DNA of 64,000 nucleotides from Chryseobacterium indologenes (GCA_002439165.1 DJTE01000008.1:44722-108721); one strand, 5' to 3'; shown: positions 18,259-27,600, counted from the stretch's first letter. A program made the numbers and translations. Notes: generated from the letters alone by a model not told the origin.

Positions 18259-19191
18259 CTAGAAAGGCTTATAAATATAGTTGACACCAAAGCCTTTTGT
18301 CATATAAGTCTGAGCATCATAATTGTAATTCGTTGTTCTGATCACCGAAGTAGGAAGAGGCGGCATAAGGTCTGTTACCGTTACTCTCTTAGGGTTATTC
18401 GGAGATAAGAGATGACTTTCTTTATCATTGATCTCCGTCGACAGAAGTCTTGAAATCTTATACGCTGAAGGAAGCAGGGTAAAAGGGCTTATTTCATTAT
18501 CATAAGCAAAATACTCGTAAGCATACTTTCTGGTAACTGCTCCGGGTACACCGCCTGCCATAGGTCCGTAAATTCTTACTACTTTAGCCACATTATCTCC
18601 TAAATAAGTATATTCTGTTTCAGAATAATCTTTATAGGCAAACGGAACCCCTGAAGCATCAGGACCGTTTTTCATTTTAATTAAACTCAGTTTAGATGTA
18701 GAGGCATCGTATGTTAATTCATAAAGAGACTTTGTTCTGGCCAAAAGCGTCTGAGGTCCCGGAGCCGTAGCCGGTGGTACAGGTGCCGGTCTTCTGAAAA
18801 CAGAACGGTTCTCAGAAACGGTTACCAATCTGCCGTTAGGTCCGTAAGTGAATAACTGGGTATAGGAAACGCTGTCCTTATCCAGTTTTCCGTTTCCGTC
18901 AAGATCCAGAAATCCGTTAAAAACAACCTGGCTTATTTTATCCCCGCTGTAAGCGATATCTGCCACTGAAGAACTATCCATAAGTACTTTGGTCAAAAGA
19001 AGACCGCTGTAATGGTATTCTGCTAAAGTATCTTTATCTGTAATTTCCCTGTACAGAGCTCTCGGGCCGATAAGGCCTTCCGTATTATTTAAATCTATTA
19101 AAGGATCCCCGTTATCATCCAGCATATCTTTGCAGGAATAGATTGAAGAAAATCCTGCTATCAATACAATAAAATAGAAAAGTCGTTTCAT
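18259..19191 (-). CDS. Lipoprotein, paralogue A
   Basis: 310 aa. Residues 1-20 form a lipoprotein signal with the lipobox ending in SIYSC, so it is probably anchored in the outer membrane. The mature part is full of short beta-strand stretches built around YxYDxxxxKLxxI-like units, resembling the wide family of Bacteroidota lipoproteins with YD-like beta repeats. Its C-terminal third, including LLSPNNPKRVTV, aligns with the ISPNNPTSVYV of the neighbour at 19289, so the two are paralogues. No function known. The separate promoter match at 19217-19224 suggests its own transcription. Confidence 0.75.
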   Translation of the reverse strand: MKRLFYFIVLIAGFSSIYSCKDMLDDNGDPLIDLNNTEGLIGPRALYREITDKDTLAEYHYSGLLLTKVLMDSSSVADIAYSGDKISQVVFNGFLDLDGNGKLDKDSVSYTQLFTYGPNGRLVTVSENRSVFRRPAPVPPATAPGPQTLLARTKSLYELTYDASTSKLSLIKMKNGPDASGVPFAYKDYSETEYTYLGDNVAKVVRIYGPMAGGVPGAVTRKYAYEYFAYDNEISPFTLLPSAYKISRLLSTEINDKESHLLSPNNPKRVTVTDLMPPLPTSVIRTTNYNYDAQTYMTKGFGVNYIYKPF

Positions 19192-19216
19192 TTCCAGGTA
19201 ATTGTTTATTTTTTGA

Positions 19217-19224
19217 CAAATATA
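19217..19224 (-). promoter_or_regulatory. TAnnTTTG -7 element
   Basis: TATATTTG on the minus strand, 25 bases before the 310-aa lipoprotein start. Confidence 0.5.
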
Positions 19225-19288
19225 ACTTTTTTTTGTATAAAAGCTATCTTTTTATTTATATTCAGGTAAAACCAATAATCAAAAAGGG

Positions 19289-20161
19289 TTATAAAATCCT
19301 GTATGTATATTTAAGTTTCTGATCCTGATTGGACACAGGATAATTCTGGGTATCATAAATATAATCCAATGGAGTACTGGTAGGCAGGGCCGGTGCCGGC
19401 GGTGCTACATACACTGAGGTAGGATTATTCGGAGATATTCTGTAAAAGGTTTCAGGACGCACTAAACTCCATGCCATAAAAAAGCTTTTTGGCAGCGTGG
19501 AAAACGGACTGATCTTTGAATCATAATTCTGGAAGCTGTACATTGTTTTTTTGGCAGTGGTCATATCCGGATCTCCTGTTGCGGTCAGTATTCCTCTCGT
19601 ACAGTCGCCTTTAAAAATATTATTTCCAATATACGTAAAATCAATCAGTACAAAATTGGTGTAGGCATACATACCGCCATACTTTTTCTTTTCAAGGATT
19701 TTGGTAAGTTTTCCTGTTGCATCATAAGTAAAAGTATAGTCGCTGATATAAGAATTGGCAGCCGTAGAAGCAACAGCCGTACAGGTGGCATTATACATAT
19801 TTCCTTTACTGTCTTCACTGATTGAGAAATCATAGGAAATGCTTCCTGGCTGGCTTCCTACAAACTTTATTTTGGATATTTTATCTCCGCCATAGGTTAC
19901 GGTACCCGTATAAGATGTGGTGGTATTACCGTCTTTGAACATTCCGGTTACCAGTTTACCTGCGCTAACAACATATTCTTCCTGAACGGTATTGTTAAAA
20001 GTGATCTTTTCCAGGACCCTTGCAGGAGGAGGTGTTCCGTTTCCATTGTTTCCGCCGTTACCGGAGCTTGGTTCAAAATCATCAGAGCCACTGTTGTTAC
20101 ATGATACCATGAAACCAATCAGTACACCGGCAAAAATTTTTAAAAGATAGTTTTTTCCCAT
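19289..20161 (-). CDS. Lipoprotein, paralogue B
   Basis: 290 aa. Lipoprotein signal at residues 1-21 (lipobox FMVSC), then a flexible Asn/Gly/Pro-rich linker (residues 22-45) and a beta-rich domain. It shares the same order of elements as the 310-aa neighbour: an ITFNN/I.QVVFN strand, a YDFSISEDSKG region, and SPNNPTSVYV near the end. Likely surface or periplasmic; no recognised enzyme motif. It has a -7 match 24 bases upstream of the start, similar in sequence and distance to that of its paralogue, so the pair may be co-regulated although each has its own promoter. Confidence 0.73.
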   Translation of the reverse strand: MGKNYLLKIFAGVLIGFMVSCNNSGSDDFEPSSGNGGNNGNGTPPPARVLEKITFNNTVQEEYVVSAGKLVTGMFKDGNTTTSYTGTVTYGGDKISKIKFVGSQPGSISYDFSISEDSKGNMYNATCTAVASTAANSYISDYTFTYDATGKLTKILEKKKYGGMYAYTNFVLIDFTYIGNNIFKGDCTRGILTATGDPDMTTAKKTMYSFQNYDSKISPFSTLPKSFFMAWSLVRPETFYRISPNNPTSVYVAPPAPALPTSTPLDYIYDTQNYPVSNQDQKLKYTYRIL

Positions 20162-20185
20162 TGAAAAAATATTTTAGTGAGTTCA

Positions 20186-20193
20186 CAAATATA
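20186..20193 (-). promoter_or_regulatory. TAnnTTTG -7 element
   Basis: TATATTTG on the minus strand, 24 bases before the 290-aa lipoprotein start; the same octamer and nearly the same distance as for its paralogue. Confidence 0.5.
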
Positions 20194-20255
20194 ATCCATT
20201 TTTCTGACGAAATCATTCATTTTCACAACAAATTAAAAGCAATTCTTTCCTTTTC

Positions 20256-20290
20256 ACAAAAAAAACCTAAAAACATGATGTTTTTAGGTT
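20256..20290 (-). terminator. Rho-independent terminator of the three-gene secreted protein operon
   Basis: Perfect 12-bp stem AACCTAAAAACA / TGTTTTTAGGTT with a 3-base loop; on the minus strand it is followed by a run of T. Lies just after the last of the three paralogous genes. Confidence 0.85.
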
Positions 20291-20314
20291 CTTATAGGAT
20301 ATAATAATGATATT

Positions 20315-21055
20315 TTAATAAGGCTGCAGTACGGAAGTTGTTAATACAGACTGTGCCATTTCATTATTAAGGAAGGTTGCATTTACAGCAGTACCTATTC
20401 CCAAAGTTCCGTTATTCAAAGTTCTCTTTGTACAGGCTACCTTAACGCTATAATTATTTTGGGGAGGAAGATTGGTAAGTGTTGCATTAAGATTAAAAAC
20501 CTTATAGGCACCATCATCTCCTAATAAAACTTCAGTTCGAACTGCCCTAAGTTTATTATCTACAAAAACACCACAGGCAAAACCGGCTGAAGAACTTCCG
20601 TTTCCAGTCTTCTGAGCAGTCGTCTGAAAGGTAAATACCACTTTGTTTGTACCATTTGTAGTGGAAAATGTATCGTTAGTCCCGGGAAGCACCACCCAAT
20701 TATTATTCAGGGTTGTATTTTCCGAATAAGGAACAGCTGATCCGTTTCCGGTAAAAGTAACACCAGTCTGGTCTGCCACCGTATTCAGAGAAAATACAGA
20801 CATACTTCCCTGCCCGTCAGCAATTTTGATGTTCTTCCAGTCATTAACATTCATTTCTGAGTTATTATGCAGAATATATCCTGCTGTTCCGGCAGATCCT
20901 TTAAGAAGATTAGTTCCCCCCGTTCTCAACTCACCTCTTACACTCAGATCCCCGTTTACATCCAATGTATTAACAGGGTTAGAAGTATTTATTCCCACCT
21001 GAGCCCCGGCAAAAACAGCCAACAGTAAAGAGTTTATAATTAGTATTTTTTTCAT
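20315..21055 (-). CDS. Secreted protein with VGINT...LDVNG N-terminus, copy 3
   Basis: 246 aa. Signal peptide at residues 1-18 (ends FAGA), directly followed by QVGINTSNPVNTLDVNGD, a motif very common at the mature N-terminus of Flavobacteriia secreted proteins, resembling the start of tail-fibre/adhesin-like modules. The C-terminal 120 residues form a beta-rich domain (TVADQTGVTFTGN, FACGVFVDNKLRAVR) shared with the two genes upstream. It starts 8 bases after the previous stop, so it is the last gene of an operon. No T9SS sorting domain is visible. Function unknown. Confidence 0.75.
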   Translation of the reverse strand: MKKILIINSLLLAVFAGAQVGINTSNPVNTLDVNGDLSVRGELRTGGTNLLKGSAGTAGYILHNNSEMNVNDWKNIKIADGQGSMSVFSLNTVADQTGVTFTGNGSAVPYSENTTLNNNWVVLPGTNDTFSTTNGTNKVVFTFQTTAQKTGNGSSSAGFACGVFVDNKLRAVRTEVLLGDDGAYKVFNLNATLTNLPPQNNYSVKVACTKRTLNNGTLGIGTAVNATFLNNEMAQSVLTTSVLQPY

Positions 21056-21063
21056 GACCGGAT

Positions 21064-21879
21064 TTAATTAGTAATAGGATTAAAGAACTGAGGAATTTCA
21101 TACACATCTACTTTCAAAGAAGACTGGGTAATAAAATCATTGATATTATCTGACGCATAAGTCCCTATAGCCAGAACAATAGTATTTGCCGTTTCATAAG
21201 ACCCGATTCTTGAGCATGCAACACTTACATTATGTTCTCCTATGGAAAGGTTTTCAATTACCCCGATCTGATTATGGGTAATGAAAGTATTGGATGCACT
21301 ACTCGCCTTTAGATTTCTCTGTCTCATATTAACCAGTTTATCATCCACAAAAATTCCACATGCATAATCTATTGAAACATCAGTTGCTTTATTTGAAGGC
21401 AGATCGGCCTGCACTACCGTTTCAAACTGGAAATATGTTTTGCTTTGTGTACTGTATACTTTGATCTTATCAGACAGTCCCGGGATTTTCTTAAACGTTG
21501 GAAAACTGGAAAAGTTTGCTCCTTTTACAAAAGCAGTACTTCGGGCAGCAGTACCAAACTGTTCACTATTGGTAAATTTCACTCCTGTTCTGTCTGAAAA
21601 GGAATTATTGAATATCAGGTAAAATTTATTCGGTTCATATTCCGGAATACGCAGCGATTTCCAGATGGGTGGATAGCCTTCTCCCTGAGAGACAAGGATC
21701 TGGTCATTATTCCCTTGAGAAAGGCTGTTGTCTGTGGTATTCAGAACGACTATTTTATTTCTCAGATTCAGATCTCCGTTCACATCCAGTTTGGCCTTCG
21801 GAGTATCTGTATTAATACCCACCTGTCCGGACAACAGCAGTCCTGCTCCAAGAAATAGAGTTAATATTATTTTTCTCAT
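21064..21879 (-). CDS. Secreted protein with VGINT...LDVNG N-terminus, copy 2
   Basis: About 271 aa. A longer frame starts at 21915, but this would overlap the upstream gene and push the signal peptide inside; ATG 21879 gives MRKIILTLFLGAGLLLSG, a clean signal peptide, 7 bases after the previous stop. QVGINTDTPKAKLDVNGD follows, then ILVSQGEGYPPIWKS (shared with copy 1) and the common domain with DYACGIFVDDKLVNMR. Part of the three-gene operon; probably exported to the periplasm or surface. Function unknown. Confidence 0.75.
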   Translation of the reverse strand: MRKIILTLFLGAGLLLSGQVGINTDTPKAKLDVNGDLNLRNKIVVLNTTDNSLSQGNNDQILVSQGEGYPPIWKSLRIPEYEPNKFYLIFNNSFSDRTGVKFTNSEQFGTAARSTAFVKGANFSSFPTFKKIPGLSDKIKVYSTQSKTYFQFETVVQADLPSNKATDVSIDYACGIFVDDKLVNMRQRNLKASSASNTFITHNQIGVIENLSIGEHNVSVACSRIGSYETANTIVLAIGTYASDNINDFITQSSLKVDVYEIPQFFNPITN

Positions 21880-21886
21880 CAGTTGA

Positions 21887-22708
21887 TTAATTGTTTTTAT
21901 AAGTAACATACTCAATCACATCTATCTTCATAATAGACTCAAGAGTAAATGCATTGGAAACTGTGTTGGTATCTGATATATTACGTCCTATGGCAAACTG
22001 GGATCCCGAACTGGAAGTAGAGATCTTACGACAGGCCACTTCAAGTTTCTGTACACCTATAGGTACATTTTGTTCAGTATAGTTAAGGGTAAAAATATAC
22101 TCCTGTATTCCTGCTTTTTCGCTGTTGTTATTTGAAGCAATCCTGTCCGGACGTACTGCAACAAGCCTTCCGTTTCTGAAAACACCACAGGTAAAACTTA
22201 TGTTCTGGGAAGTTTGTGCATTCGGGGCTTTTATTTCAACACCGGTCTGAAACTGATAAGTAAGTCTGTTTTTTCCGTTTTTGATATCAAAAGTATTTTT
22301 CAGTCCTTCTATTTTTACCCATACTCCTTTTGAGGTATCGGTAATATCATCTCCTACATTATTCTTATAAATACCGTCACCGGCTGCCTGACTGGAAAGG
22401 GTACCTATCCCGTTCTGATCTGAAGACACATACGAATTGATCAATTTGTACTGTCCCTCTTCCATAAAGGAAACATTCAATGATTTCCATACAGGAGGTT
22501 TTCCTTCTCCCTGTGAAACCAAAACCTGGCCATTAAGTCCGGCATTTCCTGCCTGAGCTGAAGTGCCTCCGACTCTAAGTTCTTTTCTTAAGGTGGTCTT
22601 CCCGTTTACATCGAGAGTAGATTTAGGAGAATTTGTCCCAATTCCCACCTGAGCGTTGACACAGAATGACATAAGTCCAAAAGTGCAACAAAATATAATT
22701 TTTTTCAT
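21887..22708 (-). CDS. Secreted protein with VGIGT...LDVNG N-terminus, copy 1
   Basis: About 273 aa, first gene of the operon. ATG 22708 (MKKIIFCCTFGLM) gives a proper signal peptide; the ATG 30 bases farther up would precede it with extra hydrophobic residues. The mature protein begins QVGIGTNSPKSTLDVNGK, then VLVSQGEGKPPVWKSL and the shared C-terminal domain (FTCGVFRNGRLVAVR). A TACCTTTG element lies 11 bases before the start. All three copies have diverged well beyond recent duplication. Confidence 0.75.
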   Translation of the reverse strand: MKKIIFCCTFGLMSFCVNAQVGIGTNSPKSTLDVNGKTTLRKELRVGGTSAQAGNAGLNGQVLVSQGEGKPPVWKSLNVSFMEEGQYKLINSYVSSDQNGIGTLSSQAAGDGIYKNNVGDDITDTSKGVWVKIEGLKNTFDIKNGKNRLTYQFQTGVEIKAPNAQTSQNISFTCGVFRNGRLVAVRPDRIASNNNSEKAGIQEYIFTLNYTEQNVPIGVQKLEVACRKISTSSSGSQFAIGRNISDTNTVSNAFTLESIMKIDVIEYVTYKNN

Positions 22709-22719
22709 AATTAGGGCCA

Positions 22720-22727
22720 CAAAGGTA
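22720..22727 (-). promoter_or_regulatory. TAnnTTTG -7 element for the secreted-protein operon
   Basis: TACCTTTG on the minus strand, 11 bases before the start of copy 1. Confidence 0.5.
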
Positions 22728-23090
22728 CAAATTATCAATTAAAAAACATATTTTAATTAATTCTAACTATGTAGAAATAAAGCATTTACGTCATAGAATT
22801 AGTTGTACAAAAAAGTAGAATTATTTCTACAAGTAATTAATACCCTCTTTATTTTCTTTAAAAAATCTTTATTACTCGCTATAAATCAAACGATTAAATA
22901 TTTATTTTTACTCATTATTCTGTGATTTTCAAAGACTTTTCCATGAATTTTTCAGCAAAAAACTCATGGAAAATTTTCAATAAAAAAAAGATCTGAATAG
23001 TAAAATTTTCAGATCTTTTCTATATTTTAGTTAAAAATCAATTATTTCCAAAGACAGAAAAAACAGTTTTTCAACAGAAAACAGCTCATT
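22728..23090. other. Intergenic region between mfd and the secreted-protein operon
   Basis: About 360 very AT-rich bases holding two hairpins: the mfd terminator (22982-23019) and a second inverted repeat, TTTTCCATGA at 22937-22946 pairing with TCATGGAAAA at 22964-22973, followed by TTTT. No ORF is supported here. Confidence 0.6.
22982..23019 (-). terminator. Rho-independent terminator of mfd
   Basis: 12-bp stem AAAAGATCTGAA / TTCAGATCTTTT; on the minus strand the stem runs into a tract of T. Located about 70 bases after the mfd stop. Confidence 0.8.
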
Positions 23091-26000
23091 TTAATCGTGT
23101 CCGATAATTGCTTTAAGCAGCAGATTCACCTCATCCACATTTTTCACTTTTTCTTTTCTCATCATGAGCTGATTACCCTCCTTCCCGATCTTTTCTTTCA
23201 GCTGTGCTTCTGCCGGATTGCCGGTTAAATAGGTTATAATATTCCTGAAACGGTCGGTCTGGTAAAACTTATCCTGAGGATTACCCGGAAAATATCCCAG
23301 AAACACACCGTTTTTCATCACAATCTTATCAAATCCTATATCCGCAGCAAGCCATTTAAGCGAGACGCTTTTCAACAGATTCACAGCTTCTTTCGGAAGT
23401 GGCCCGAAACGGTCGATCAGTTCAAGTTCAAACTGATGGAGTTCTTTTTCATTATTGATTTTCGCAATTTTCTGATAGAGCAGCAGCCTTTCTTCCGTAT
23501 TGGAAATATAAAAATCAGGCAGCATCAGTTCAAGATCCGTATCAATATTCACATCCTTTACAGATTTGAACAGTTTCTGACGGTCTTCCTCATTTTCAAA
23601 TAGGTTCTCAAAATCCGCATCATCTTTTAATTCTTCCAATGCTTCCTGCATCAGCTTCTGATAGGTTTCAAAGCCCATCTCATTGATAAAGCCGCTCTGT
23701 TCCGCTCCCAGAAGATCACCCGCTCCCCGGATTTCCAGATCCTTCATTGCAATCTGAAAACCGCTTCCAAGATCAGAGAACTGTTCAATTGCTTCCAGAC
23801 GTTTACGGGCATCAGAAGTTACCATATCATAAGGCGGCGCAATCAGATAGCAGAATGCTTTTCTGTTGCTTCGCCCCACTCTTCCTCTCATCTGGTGAAG
23901 ATCTGCCATTCCGAAACGGTGGGCATCATTAATAAAGATTGTGTTGGCATTAGGAACATCTACCCCACTTTCCACGATAGTAGTAGAAACCAGAACATCA
24001 TATTTCCCGTCCATAAAATCCAGGACATTTTTTTCCAGCTGTTTACCTTCCATCTGACCATGCCCTGTGATGACTCTTGCATCCGGAACCAGCCTCTGAA
24101 TAAGCCCGGCTATATCTTTAAGATTTTCAATCCTGTTATTAATGAAATACACCTGTCCGTCTCTCTGAAGCTCGTAAGAAATAGCGTCCCGAAGCGTTTC
24201 TTCGTTAAAACCGATCAGATGGGTATCAACCGGCTGGCGGTTTGGCGGCGGTGTTTTTATTACAGAAAGATCCCTTGCTGCCATCAGGGAAAACTGTAAT
24301 GTTCTCGGGATGGGAGTAGCCGTCAGCGTAAGCGTGTCTACGTTGTTTTTAAGGGTCTTCAGCTTATCTTTCACAGAAACACCAAACTTATGTTCCTCAT
24401 CAATAATCAGCAGGCCGAGATCTTTAAACTTCACAGAGCTGCTTACCAGCTGATGGGTTCCGATGATAATATCCACCTTTCCGTTTTTCAGGTCTTCCAG
24501 TGTTTCAGCTTTTTGTTTGGCAGTTCTGAATCGGTTTACATAGGCAACATTTACAGGAAAGTCTTTCAGTCTTTCTTTAAAGCTCCTGTAATGCTGGAAG
24601 GCAAGAATAGTGGTAGGAACAAGCACAGCTACCTGTTTCCCGTCCGTTGCAGCTTTAAAGGCAGCACGCATCGCCACTTCCGTCTTTCCGAAACCAACAT
24701 CACCGCATACCAGACGATCCATCACCGTATCTGCTTCCATATCTCTTTTCACATCGATTGTGGCTTTTTCCTGGTCAGGAGTATCTTCATAAATAAAGCT
24801 TGCTTCCAGCTCGTTCTGCAGATACGAATCCGGAGTATAAGCAAATCCTTTTGCTGTCTTTCGCTGGGCATACAGTTTGATAAGGTCGAAAGCGATCTGT
24901 TTTACTTTGGCCTTTGTTTTCTGCTTCAGAGACTTCCACGTTGGCGACCCCAGTTTGCTCAGCACAATTTCTTTTCCATCCGGGCCGTTATATTTCGAAA
25001 TCTTATGTAACGAATGAATGCTTACATACAGAAGATCACCATTCTTATAGGTTAGTTTGAAGCATTCCTGAATTTTTCCGTCATTGTTTACTTTTACCAG
25101 CCCCATGAATTTTCCGATGCCGTGGTCGATATGGGCAATATAATCCCCGATCTTCAGAGACATCAGGTCTTTCAGGGTAAGCTGCTCAGATTTGGCGAAA
25201 GTATTTTTTGCTTTATACCGCTGGTACCTGTCAAAGATCTGGTGATCAGTATATACCAATAACCTGTGCCCGTTATCTACAAAGCCTTCATGCAGTTCAG
25301 ATTTAAAACTTTTAAAAGGCAGCTCGTGTTCAAGCTCTTCAAAGATAGACTCAAGTCTTTCTTTCTGTTTCTCCGTGGAAAAAGAGATCCATGTATCAAA
25401 ACCTTCATTCTGCTTTTCCTCAAGATCTTCAATAAGCAGCTCAAAATTCTTATGGAAAGACGGCTGCGGAAGCTGCTCCAGTTTAATTTCATTGAGATCT
25501 TTGATTCCCTCCATTGAAATCCCTGCAAAATCAATGGTTGTAAATTTTTTATAATCAAATAAGAACTCCTGATCCGAAATGAACAGCTCCTGAGGGGTTC
25601 TGTGAGCGATATCTCTGCTCAGGGACTCGTATTTTTCAAGAGACTTCCCGTAAAATGACCTGATCTTCTGCATTCCCACAGCTCCGTTCCTGGAAACGAT
25701 AAAGCTGTCTTCCGGCAGAAGCTGCAGCAGGGAAACCTTTGTTCCGGTAACTGAAAAATTCATATTCGATACCAGCTGAAACTCTTTGACCTTTTCCACT
25801 GAAAGCTGTGTTTCTATATCAAATGTTTTGATACTTTCCACCTCATTTCCAAAGAAAGTAATACGGTAAGGCTTTTCATGGGAATAGGAAAACACATCCA
25901 CAATCCCTCCTCTTACCGAAAATTCGCCAGGCTCGGAAACAAAGTCCGCCTGCTGGAAATGGTAATGACTGAGCAGTTCGTCTACAAAATCAAAATCCAG

Positions 26001-26459
26001 CTGATCTCCGGTTTTAATATGATGAGATATGGCTTTAAAATCTTCTTTTTTAAGAACCTTCTCCGATAAAGCTCCCGTATAGGCAACGATCACTTTGGGA
26101 GACCTTCCTGAATTTATTTTATTTAAAACCTCCGTTCTCAGAACGAGATTGGCATTCTGCGTCTTTTCAACCTGATAAGGCTCCAGATGGGTAGCCGGAA
26201 AATACAGAACTTTTTCTTTTCCCAGCAGATCTTCCATTTCAGTATTTGCATACAGGGCGTCTTCCTTATCATCCACCAGATAAAGGATATTCTTTTTGCG
26301 TGTGAGGAAAAGTTCAGCGGTAAAAACAGATACACTGGATCCGGCACTTCCTTTCACGGAAATATGCCGGCTGCCTTCCAGCTGATCAAAGATTTCTTTT
26401 CCAAATTCTTTCTGAAGCAGATCGGGGAGAAACTTTTCGTTGATGGGTTTTAGCTGCAT
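23091..26459 (-). CDS. mfd: Transcription-repair coupling factor
   Basis: About 1122 aa, the usual Mfd length. It is an ATP-driven translocase that removes stalled RNA polymerase at DNA damage and recruits UvrA. Order of domains: UvrB-like N-terminal region (about 1-300, with FPATHLEPYQ), the RNA polymerase-interacting domain around 430-510 (GDYIAHIDHGIGKF), the helicase lobes with Walker A GDVGFGKTEVAMRAAF and box II IIDEEHKFG, SATPIPRTL-type motif III (TATPIPRTLQ), the TRG region (RMRGRVGRSNR form: QMRGRVGRS) and a C-terminal TRCF domain. The frame extends 34 codons upstream to 26561, but MQLKPINEKFLP at 26459 is the start expected for the family. Confidence 0.96.
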   Translation of the reverse strand: MQLKPINEKFLPDLLQKEFGKEIFDQLEGSRHISVKGSAGSSVSVFTAELFLTRKKNILYLVDDKEDALYANTEMEDLLGKEKVLYFPATHLEPYQVEKTQNANLVLRTEVLNKINSGRSPKVIVAYTGALSEKVLKKEDFKAISHHIKTGDQLDFDFVDELLSHYHFQQADFVSEPGEFSVRGGIVDVFSYSHEKPYRITFFGNEVESIKTFDIETQLSVEKVKEFQLVSNMNFSVTGTKVSLLQLLPEDSFIVSRNGAVGMQKIRSFYGKSLEKYESLSRDIAHRTPQELFISDQEFLFDYKKFTTIDFAGISMEGIKDLNEIKLEQLPQPSFHKNFELLIEDLEEKQNEGFDTWISFSTEKQKERLESIFEELEHELPFKSFKSELHEGFVDNGHRLLVYTDHQIFDRYQRYKAKNTFAKSEQLTLKDLMSLKIGDYIAHIDHGIGKFMGLVKVNNDGKIQECFKLTYKNGDLLYVSIHSLHKISKYNGPDGKEIVLSKLGSPTWKSLKQKTKAKVKQIAFDLIKLYAQRKTAKGFAYTPDSYLQNELEASFIYEDTPDQEKATIDVKRDMEADTVMDRLVCGDVGFGKTEVAMRAAFKAATDGKQVAVLVPTTILAFQHYRSFKERLKDFPVNVAYVNRFRTAKQKAETLEDLKNGKVDIIIGTHQLVSSSVKFKDLGLLIIDEEHKFGVSVKDKLKTLKNNVDTLTLTATPIPRTLQFSLMAARDLSVIKTPPPNRQPVDTHLIGFNEETLRDAISYELQRDGQVYFINNRIENLKDIAGLIQRLVPDARVITGHGQMEGKQLEKNVLDFMDGKYDVLVSTTIVESGVDVPNANTIFINDAHRFGMADLHQMRGRVGRSNRKAFCYLIAPPYDMVTSDARKRLEAIEQFSDLGSGFQIAMKDLEIRGAGDLLGAEQSGFINEMGFETYQKLMQEALEELKDDADFENLFENEEDRQKLFKSVKDVNIDTDLELMLPDFYISNTEERLLLYQKIAKINNEKELHQFELELIDRFGPLPKEAVNLLKSVSLKWLAADIGFDKIVMKNGVFLGYFPGNPQDKFYQTDRFRNIITYLTGNPAEAQLKEKIGKEGNQLMMRKEKVKNVDEVNLLLKAIIGHD

Positions 26460-26712
26460 AAATAGTAAAGGTATAAACGACAAAAGCGATTCCGGAAGTT
26501 CTCCGAAACCGTGTCTGAAGCACAAAGATACGGATATTTTTCTCTGTTTCAAGAATTTCACTTTTGCATAAAAATTAACAAAATACCAAAACAGATACCC
26601 AAATCTTAATTTTTTACCAATTTATTTAATTATAAGTTAAAATAATTCCCATTTCAGCCAGTGGCACAGAGTTTGAAAATTCTCCTTTACCAAACTATAA
26701 AGAAATAATATT

Positions 26713-27105
26713 ATGAAAAAAGCAATTAGAATCTTAGGAATTTGCATGCTGGTATTTTTCACGGCATTATCTTTCTCATCGTGCAGCAGAGACGATGATC
26801 CTGTAAACAATGATTTTTTCGCGGGAACTTATAAAGGAAGTGTCTCGTATAATGACGGATCTACCAACATCAATGCTGATGACGGAAGTGTATTTGTTAC
26901 CAAGATCGCCAGCGGAACAAAATATAATTTTGCCTTTTCCAACAGCATCCCCGATCTGAACGGAGTAGAATTTCAGCAGCAGGGGGATCATACACTGGTA
27001 ATGATCGGATCTTCCGCAACGTCTTATATCAGAATCGACAATAATGAACTGAAGATTTTATATATAAAGGACGGTAAAACATGGACCGCCAACTGTACAC
27101 GATAA
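26713..27105 (+). CDS. Small lipoprotein
   Basis: 130 aa. Lipoprotein signal at residues 1-24 with lipobox SFSSC, then an acidic SRDDDPVNND linker and a small beta-barrel-like domain with GTYKGSVSY at its start, a pattern seen in many short Bacteroidota lipoproteins. Probably attached to the outer membrane. It stands alone with its own terminator 20 bases after the stop. Function unknown. Confidence 0.72.
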   Translation: MKKAIRILGICMLVFFTALSFSSCSRDDDPVNNDFFAGTYKGSVSYNDGSTNINADDGSVFVTKIASGTKYNFAFSNSIPDLNGVEFQQQGDHTLVMIGSSATSYIRIDNNELKILYIKDGKTWTANCTR

Positions 27106-27128
27106 ACCAACTATTCATACTGATACGT

Positions 27129-27159
27129 AAGCCTGCTGTAACATAAAGCAGGCTTTTTT
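27129..27159 (+). terminator. Rho-independent terminator
   Basis: Perfect 9-bp stem AAGCCTGCT / AGCAGGCTT with a 9-base loop, then T tract. Ends the 130-aa lipoprotein gene. Confidence 0.85.
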
Positions 27160-27284
27160 ATATCTTATTTTCCGGGGCTTTAATTTTTTTTTAAGCAGTG
27201 ATAAACTTTAGTTAAGTTTAAAACACCCCGTTTTTCCAGCCCGTTTTTTGTATATCTTTACTTAAGAAATAAACAATACACCCT

Positions 27285-27530
27285 ATGAAAAAATTATTAA
27301 CGGCAATGTCTCTGGTATTAGGACTGGGACTTGCGACAGCCCAGCAGACTGCTCCTGCTTCCGGCACAACCCCTCATCAAACAGCAAAAACGGTAAAAGC
27401 TCCTGAAGCTCAAACTGCAAAACCGGCAGCCAAAATGAAAAAAGACGGCACCCCGGACAAGAGATACAAGGAGAATAAAAAGCTTAAAAAAGACGGTACT
27501 CCTGATAAAAGGTACAAAGTGAACAAATAA
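27285..27530 (+). CDS. Small secreted basic protein with KKDGTPDKRYK repeats
   Basis: 81 aa. Signal peptide at residues 1-19 (ends ATAQ), then an Ala/Thr/Pro-rich linker and two copies of KKDGTPDKRYK (about residues 52-62 and 68-78) separated by ENKKL. The mature protein is highly basic and probably unfolded. Related short proteins with this repeat are common in Chryseobacterium and relatives, with no known role; binding to an acidic surface polymer or nucleic acid is a guess. A terminator follows at 27572. Confidence 0.7.
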   Translation: MKKLLTAMSLVLGLGLATAQQTAPASGTTPHQTAKTVKAPEAQTAKPAAKMKKDGTPDKRYKENKKLKKDGTPDKRYKVNK

Positions 27531-27571
27531 ACTCAACATATAGTTGTTATTTTCATAATCAAATTTCGAAG

Positions 27572-27600
27572 AACCGGTGAAGCCATTCACTGGTTTTTTT
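27572..27600 (+). terminator. Rho-independent terminator
   Basis: 10-bp stem AACCGGTGAA / TTCACTGGTT with one G-T pair and a 4-base loop, followed by seven or more T. Confidence 0.8.

Noticed and set aside
24390..25010. 206-aa plus-strand ORF antisense to mfd
   Set aside because: mfd is complete and well conserved on the other strand; this frame has no domain or start context.
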